A stretch of 44,083 nucleotides of DNA from CAHJWO01 sp964245885 (lineage in GTDB: Bacteria; Verrucomicrobiota; Verrucomicrobiia; Chthoniobacterales; SZAS-18), in NCBI GenBank assembly GCA_964245885.1, contig CAXTOX010000017.1, positions 1 to 44,083 on the forward strand. The letters are read 5' to 3'. Below are positions 39,232 through 44,083 of this stretch, in pieces. A program made the translations under genes and the position numbers. Each line of letters opens with the position of its first letter. Positions within the stretch are counted from its first letter, which is position 1. The notes below the pieces were generated by a model that was not told the DNA's origin, searched no databases, and was given only the letters and a program-made list of their open reading frames with translations.

Positions 39232-41790
39232 TTATGAACCATCGCGCGCCGGCTCGCTAATCTTATCGCTCTTTGCCGGCCGGACGGACGTCCCGGCGAC
39301 CGCAGACGATTTGCCGGAACCCTCCTCTGACAAAGCGCCACGCAGCTTGTCAATCAACTGAGACGGCGTGAAGGGTTTTTCGACGAATCCGTCGAGTTCC
39401 ACCCCGACGAACTGCTTCGCCACGTCCTCCTGGGTGTAGCCGGAACAGAGGATGATCGGAACGTCCGGGCGGGCAGCCTTGATCTGTCGGAACACCTCCT
39501 CGCCGCTCAGTTTGGGCATCGTCAGGTCGAGAACCACGGCGTCGATGTCGTGGCGATGCTGGTTGAACTGCTCGATGCCGTCCTCGCCGTCCACCGCTTG
39601 CAGCACGGTCGCGCCTTCCATCCCGAGCGCGTCGGCCACCAGGGAGCGCAGGCTTTCCTCGTCGTCAACCACCAGCACCGTGGTCCCGCCGAGCCGCACG
39701 TCCAGCGGCTCGGCCGCACGCACCACACTGGGCAGCAGCGCCCGCACGTGGCTGGCCGGGAACAGCAGGGTGAAGACCGTGCCTTCCCCCAACTGGCTGA
39801 AGATGCGGATGCCGCCCCGGTGCCGCCGCACGATGCCGCGCAACGCCGCCAGCCCGAGGCCGCGTCCGGCGAACTTCGTCGTGAAGAACGGGTCGAAAAT
39901 CTTCGACAACGTCTCCGCGCTCATTCCGCTGCCGGTGTCCGCGACTTCCAGACGCACGTATGCGCCGGGATCGAGGTCCTGGTTGGGGAAAAGCTCCGCG
40001 GCCCGCGCGGCGTCAAGCGTTTCCGCGCCCGTGTTGATGACCACCTCGCCGCGCCCTTGCTCGCCGATGGCCTCGGCGGCGTTGGTGAGGAGGTTCAGCA
40101 CCACCTGCCGGATCTGCGAGGCGTCTGCCTCCATGAGCGGCAGTTCCGGATCGAGACCGTAGACGACGCGCACGTTCTTGGTCGCGGACACGGTGAGCAG
40201 CTCAGCCATCTCGGTGATGACGGCGTTGAGGTCGACCTCGGCGACGGTGAACTGCCCGCGGCCCGAATACGCGAGCATCTGGCGGGTCAACTCCGCGAGC
40301 CGGCGGGTGGTGCGCTCGATCTTGTCCAGGTGCTTGCGTCCCGGAGCGGCGTCACCGGCGAGGAAGGGGAGCATCATCTCGGCGTTGCCAAGGATAGTGG
40401 TGAGCAGGTTGTTAAAGTCGTGCGCGATGCCGCCAGCCAGCACGCCGAGGCTTTCGAGCTTCTGGCTCTGGCGGAGGGCTTCCTCCGCCTGCACGCGCGC
40501 GGAGATGTCGACCACGACGCCGCGCCGCCCTGGGCTGTGACCCTCACGCCCGATGACCGTGATGATCTCGCGGATCCAGATCACGTGGCCGTGTGCGTCG
40601 ATCATCCGGTACTCGCCCGGGTACGTCTGGCCGGGGCGTTGGGCCTGCCGCGAGATCTCCTTAGCCCGCGCCCGGTCGTCGGGGTGGACGTGGTCGAACC
40701 AACGCGCTGGGACCTCCCACTGCGCGATGTCGATGCCCAGGAGCTTGCGTGCGTAGTCGTTGACGAAAGTGAAGCGGCCCGTCGCGTCGTCGCTCTCCCA
40801 GATGACCGCGTCGATGCCGTTGACCATTTCGCTGAGGTGTCGCCGGGTGGCCTCCATGTCGGACGCCAGCCGCTCGGTCTCGCGCAACGACCGCGCGAGG
40901 TGCGCCTGCCGCTGCGCGAGCAAGAAATTGGCCACCGAGATCACCAGGGAAGCCACCAGGCCGATTCCCAAGATGCGAAGGGGCTGTCCGGTATGCAGGG
41001 TTGAGAGCAGCAGCGGCGTCGGCCAGAGCCGCACCTTCCACGCGAGGTCGGCTACCGGCACATGCCGTTCGTCAACCAGGGAGGGCGGCGCGTGTGGGGT
41101 ACCGTGATCGGTCGGCAGCAACTGATAAACAATCCGCCCGGTACGGTCGGCGATCTCCAGGTTCCAATCGGGTGCGTCCCGCCCGAAAAGCTCGCGCAGG
41201 CCGTCGACCAGGCGGATCGTGCCGACCACTGCCCCGGTCGGTCCGGCGTCGCGCACCGTGGGAACCATGATCGTAAAAGCCTGCTGGCCGCCTGGCAGGT
41301 CAAAGCTGCCGGTCGCGGCCGGCTCGCGCGAAGCCATCGCCTTGGCGAAGACCGGCGAGTCCCGCACGCTCGCGGGACCATGCGCGGCGGCCGGAAATTG
41401 CTGGCGGATTTCGCCGTGATCGTCGGCAACAGCGATTGTTTCGAAGCCAGCCATCCCCGCTTCCAGACGGCGGACGTAGAGGGACAGGTCGGCGCGGTTC
41501 TCCCGCACGGGGGTCGACAGCACAAAATTACCCACGTTCCGGAGGGCTTCGATGCGCGTCGTGACAAACCCTTGGAACTGCAAGAGCACGTTGTCTTCCT
41601 GCCGGGCCATTTCCGCTTCCAGCAGCCGCCGCTCCGACGTGCGGCTTTGCGAGAAGAGGTAGCCGGTCACCGCAAGTACCGGGATCGCCGAAGCCGCGGC
41701 GCGCAGGAAAGGCGGGAACTTTCGCCAGATGCCGCGGAGCACCAGCAAAAAGACCACGGGACGTGAGAACGTGGTGTGGTCGAGATCCAT
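39232..41790 (-). CDS. Hybrid sensor histidine kinase (extracytoplasmic sensor, PAS, HisKA, HATPase, receiver)
   Basis: An 852-residue inner-membrane kinase. A membrane segment near residues 27-47 and another near 295-315 enclose a large periplasmic sensor of the CHASE/PDC kind (with WNLEIADRTGRIVYQLLPTD). A PAS domain follows (about 320-440; IWESDDATGRFTFVNDYARK, PGEYRMIDAHGHVIWIREI). The phosphoacceptor His is near 455 in GGIAHDFNNLLTTILGNAEM. The ATPase domain has NLLTNAAEAIGEQG, ADTGSGMS and GLGLAALRGIV. The C-terminal receiver (about 700-820) has its Asp in AVVLDLTMPKLSG. The output is likely transferred by phosphorelay to an unlinked partner. The ATG at 41790 is preferred to a start at 41952, which would run through the promoter. 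Confidence 0.92.
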   Translation of the reverse strand: MDLDHTTFSRPVVFLLVLRGIWRKFPPFLRAAASAIPVLAVTGYLFSQSRTSERRLLEAEMARQEDNVLLQFQGFVTTRIEALRNVGNFVLSTPVRENRADLSLYVRRLEAGMAGFETIAVADDHGEIRQQFPAAAHGPASVRDSPVFAKAMASREPAATGSFDLPGGQQAFTIMVPTVRDAGPTGAVVGTIRLVDGLRELFGRDAPDWNLEIADRTGRIVYQLLPTDHGTPHAPPSLVDERHVPVADLAWKVRLWPTPLLLSTLHTGQPLRILGIGLVASLVISVANFLLAQRQAHLARSLRETERLASDMEATRRHLSEMVNGIDAVIWESDDATGRFTFVNDYARKLLGIDIAQWEVPARWFDHVHPDDRARAKEISRQAQRPGQTYPGEYRMIDAHGHVIWIREIITVIGREGHSPGRRGVVVDISARVQAEEALRQSQKLESLGVLAGGIAHDFNNLLTTILGNAEMMLPFLAGDAAPGRKHLDKIERTTRRLAELTRQMLAYSGRGQFTVAEVDLNAVITEMAELLTVSATKNVRVVYGLDPELPLMEADASQIRQVVLNLLTNAAEAIGEQGRGEVVINTGAETLDAARAAELFPNQDLDPGAYVRLEVADTGSGMSAETLSKIFDPFFTTKFAGRGLGLAALRGIVRRHRGGIRIFSQLGEGTVFTLLFPASHVRALLPSVVRAAEPLDVRLGGTTVLVVDDEESLRSLVADALGMEGATVLQAVDGEDGIEQFNQHRHDIDAVVLDLTMPKLSGEEVFRQIKAARPDVPIILCSGYTQEDVAKQFVGVELDGFVEKPFTPSQLIDKLRGALSEEGSGKSSAVAGTSVRPAKSDKISEPARDGS

Positions 41791-41887
41791 ACGAGTGGGG
41801 GGAGCCCGTCTCGCAAGATCGAAACTTGTCAGCGCAAAATGAGTTCCGTTCTCATCGCTGCTTGTCGCCCTTCTCCTTAATTGAGGC

Positions 41888-41916
41888 AAATTACCACGAA
41901 TTATCTGTCTGTGAAA
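41888..41916 (-). promoter_or_regulatory. Candidate promoter for the hybrid histidine kinase
   Basis: On the minus strand TTTCAC (41916-41911) and TAATTT (41893-41888), 17 bases apart, in an AT-rich stretch. Leader about 90 bases. Moderate matches only. Confidence 0.4.
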
Positions 41917-41941
41917 GCAGCGTTTACATTGCCGGCTTCGT

Positions 41942-42847
41942 TCAACACGCACAACGGCTTTGCCCGGACGGCACCGCCCGCAATTTCACTCCCGCCGGAA
42001 CTGCCTGGTGCCGCCATTGGGCGGTGAGGTGCACGAGCGCCAGCAGCGTGTTCAACAGCAGGAGGGCGACGATTGGCCGGCCGCGCGAGGGCTGGCGCAG
42101 GCGCAACGTGTGGTTCGAAGGCAGGCTCAAGGCCAGCACAAAGCTCAGGACGAACCAGGAGACATAATTTTGCACCGGCGGCCAGGTGGATGGCGGGTGC
42201 GGTGCCTGCGCCGGATACCACAGCCAGTAGCCGCGCACCTTCCAGGCCACGCTTTCGAGGTTCAGGTCGGTTAACAACGCCACGAACGCGACGCCGGCGG
42301 CGGTCTCCAGGCGACCAGCGGACGGCCGCAGCCAGAGCAGGAGGTTGCGCCCGCAGAGTACGACGACCAGCCACGCCAGTGGAATCGCCATCGGCACCAC
42401 GCCGCCGATGCGCGGACCGAAGTTCTCCGTGTATTCGTACGGGCCGAAGGGAAAACCGGTCCGCGTGCCCACCCACTCGAACACGGTGGAGGACACGAGG
42501 ATGGTCGCCGCCTGCCACCGGGCCGTCGGCAAGCCGTCGCTGGCGACGGCTTGCAGATAGACCGTCACCGCAGCCAGCAGCATCCAGACCGCGTCCGAAA
42601 GCCGCAACAGCTCCGCCGCAACCCCGCCCAGGCCGTATGGGTCGAACCAAGCGTGCATCTGGGCGGTGTTGATTCCGAACGGCATGACCACGAACCCCAC
42701 CGCCGTCCAGACCAGGAAGCAGAGCCACGTCCAGTCGGACACGTTGCGCGGGAAGCGCTGGGCAGCAGAGGAGGGAAGAGGCAGAGTGCTGTTCAAACCG
42801 CGTTCTTTGTAAACGCGTCGTGACTTGGCGGCAATCCCGGGTTGCAA
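41942..42847 (-). CDS. Carotenoid biosynthesis protein, CruF-like (DUF422)
   Basis: A 301-residue integral-membrane protein with about seven hydrophobic helices. The family signature STVFEWVGTRTGFPFGPYEY plus TENFGPRIGGVVPMAIPLAW identifies the CruF/DUF422 group, 1',2'-hydratases of acyclic carotenoids. A further conserved block, LESVAWKVRGYWLWYP, follows. A UbiA-type prenyltransferase at 6579-7502 could in principle be a partner (CruF-like hydratases act with lycopene elongases in C50 carotenoid producers), but it is 34 kb away. The longest frame starts at a TTG at 42847; a GTG start just before the first helix (VSDWTWLCFLVW) is equally possible. Divergent from the next gene with about 42 bases between. 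Confidence 0.85.
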   Translation of the reverse strand: MQPGIAAKSRRVYKERGLNSTLPLPSSAAQRFPRNVSDWTWLCFLVWTAVGFVVMPFGINTAQMHAWFDPYGLGGVAAELLRLSDAVWMLLAAVTVYLQAVASDGLPTARWQAATILVSSTVFEWVGTRTGFPFGPYEYTENFGPRIGGVVPMAIPLAWLVVVLCGRNLLLWLRPSAGRLETAAGVAFVALLTDLNLESVAWKVRGYWLWYPAQAPHPPSTWPPVQNYVSWFVLSFVLALSLPSNHTLRLRQPSRGRPIVALLLLNTLLALVHLTAQWRHQAVPAGVKLRAVPSGQSRCAC

Positions 42848-42889
42848 AGCCGGCGGACCCGTTCCAAAGAGCTTGTAACGCTTTCCGGG

Positions 42890-44083
42890 ATGAAAAAGAG
42901 GCTGATCCCCATTTTGGCGGCTTGCTGCCTGCCGATTTCCGCTTGGGCTTGGACTTCGCAGACGAAATTATCGAAGCCTGACCAAGCGGCCAAAGCATCC
43001 GCCCCACTGACCGCGAAAAAAGAAGCGGTCCCTCCGCCGGCCCTCAAACCCGGCGAATGGGTGCCGTTCATCGACCCGGAAAACCAGATTTTTCCCTCGC
43101 TGTTGCTGGCGGGAGCGACGTTGAAAGAACCCCTGCGCGACAGCGAGCCGACTGGCAGCCACGGCAGCCCATCGCGCCCCGCTAACAAGGCTCCGGCGGC
43201 CACGACGCCTCCGGTGGTCCCGCCGGATTCGCTGGGCGACCAGAGCGGCCTCTTCGGGGTGACCATCGCCAGTCCTGCGGACGACGCCCACGTGCGCGTC
43301 ACGATCCGGGAAAATGCGCTCATGCAAGCCAGTGAACTGGACGTGGAACTATCGGAAAAAGGCCGAGAGTACCATCTCCTGCCCCGGATCAACTACAAGT
43401 TCGAGGCCTTGAGCCAGGTTCATCAAAGCATCCCGATGAACCTGGAATTTGCCGTCCAAGTGGACGGGAAGGATCTCGGCCAGCGGTTTCTCACCGCGCG
43501 GGTGCATCCCCTCAACGATTGTCCCTATGCCTACCAGAACCCCGACGACGCCAGGGACTACGTGGACATTTCCTGGATGTTCGCCGCCTACGTCAACGAG
43601 GACCACCCGGCGATCCCGGGGTTGATGAAGGAGGCGCAGGAGACCCAGGTCATCGATGGGTTTGACGCCTACCAGAGCCACGATCCGGGCCGGGTGCTCC
43701 TCCAGGTGTTTGCGGTGTGGGAGGCGTTGCGCCAGCACCACATCAAGTACAGCGATATCGGGACCACGACGACCGAGAGCGATTCACTGTACACTCTGCA
43801 CGTCCGCTTCATCGAGGAATCGCTGGCGGAATCGCACGCCAACTGCGTGGATGCCAGTGTGATGCTGGCTTCGGTGCTGCGCCGCATGGGCATCGACACG
43901 TTCCTGGCGTTGGAACCGGGTCACATGTTCCTCGGGATCTATCTCGACGACACGGGCAGGCAGACCGCGTGTCTGGAAACGACGATGCTCGGCGACGACG
44001 ACCCGGCGAAGTGCAGCGAGAACCGGTTCCTGGTCAAAGCCGCAAGCCGGGAGACACGGCAACTCAAGGGCTGGAAAGTTTTC
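42890..44083 (+). CDS. Secreted transglutaminase-like protein, 3' truncated by the window
   Basis: An open frame of 398 codons with no stop before the window end. A signal peptide is clear (MKKRLIPILAACCLPISAWA). A Pro/Ala-rich stretch (about 25-125) precedes a beta-rich region (about 130-215). The C-terminal part resembles a transglutaminase-like fold, with a Cys in HANCVDASVMLASVLRRMG, a His in LALEPGHMFLGIYLDD about 28 residues on, and Glu/Asp residues after it. A third residue and the protein end lie outside. Unrelated in detail to the two cytosolic transglutaminases at 17371-19187; probably a periplasmic or outer-surface enzyme or inactive relative. Partner and substrate unknown. Confidence 0.8.
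   Translation, partial: MKKRLIPILAACCLPISAWAWTSQTKLSKPDQAAKASAPLTAKKEAVPPPALKPGEWVPFIDPENQIFPSLLLAGATLKEPLRDSEPTGSHGSPSRPANKAPAATTPPVVPPDSLGDQSGLFGVTIASPADDAHVRVTIRENALMQASELDVELSEKGREYHLLPRINYKFEALSQVHQSIPMNLEFAVQVDGKDLGQRFLTARVHPLNDCPYAYQNPDDARDYVDISWMFAAYVNEDHPAIPGLMKEAQETQVIDGFDAYQSHDPGRVLLQVFAVWEALRQHHIKYSDIGTTTTESDSLYTLHVRFIEESLAESHANCVDASVMLASVLRRMGIDTFLALEPGHMFLGIYLDDTGRQTACLETTMLGDDDPAKCSENRFLVKAASRETRQLKGWKVF

Overview
The window is about 44 kb of GC-rich bacterial chromosome, most likely from a member of the Verrucomicrobiota. The assignment rests on gene content: a UBact ubiquitin-like gene followed by 20S proteasome genes, the futalosine menaquinone enzyme MqnD, a TonB-dependent outer-membrane receptor (so a Gram-negative envelope), a DUF2339 membrane protein, and the order L25 - Pth - S6 - SSB. 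The lineage is an inference; no rRNA or tRNA gene is visible. A 10-base N gap at 37099-37108 shows that this is a draft assembly.

Layout. 1-5644: a membrane protein with Cys pairs, a GYF-domain protein, and a rightward run UBact - proteasome beta - proteasome alpha - peptidoglycan amidase - peptidoglycan-binding protein. 5649-8483: a leftward run of class II aldolase, UbiA-type prenyltransferase and DUF3108 protein. 8571-12370: DUF2339 membrane protein and a small secreted protein. 12421-12630: a compound palindromic repeat. 12696-21912: a leftward gene set in which a circularly permuted ATP-grasp/alpha-E protein, two transglutaminase-like proteins and a DUF2126 amidoligase-like protein flank a PTS EIIA protein and a CBS-domain ClC channel. 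22063-22898: ribosomal L13 and S9 with a clear promoter and terminator. 23006-25627: a DUF433 antitoxin with a frameshifted DUF5615 toxin, a nucleotidyltransferase and an MFS transporter. 25723-28984: MqnD, a second copy of the compound repeat, and a BtuB-like receptor. 29377-32440: a histidine kinase coupled to a truncated response regulator, a one-pass membrane protein and an A-type Fe-S protein. 32519-36308: MutL, a HAD phosphatase and PRPP synthetase. 36556-38834: L25 (broken by the gap), Pth, S6 and SSB. 38920-44083: a small unknown protein, a hybrid histidine kinase, a CruF-like carotenoid enzyme and a secreted transglutaminase-like protein that runs off the end.

Two gene sets stand out. 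The first is the UBact-proteasome operon. The 58-residue modifier ends in Gly-Gln, abuts the beta-subunit gene with no spacer, and is transcribed from a near-consensus promoter so close to the ATG that the mRNA would be almost leaderless. The ligase, deamidase and ATPase expected to act with it are not in this window. The second is the ATP-grasp/alpha-E/transglutaminase/amidoligase set, a predicted peptide-modifying system of unknown product, here with a chloride-channel homologue and a PTS regulatory protein inside the same directional run.

Decayed genes (the DUF5615 toxin and the receiver-domain protein), two matching palindromic repeat clusters in convergent gaps, and a 48-base inverted copy of the pth 3' end beside the assembly gap are the main structural oddities.
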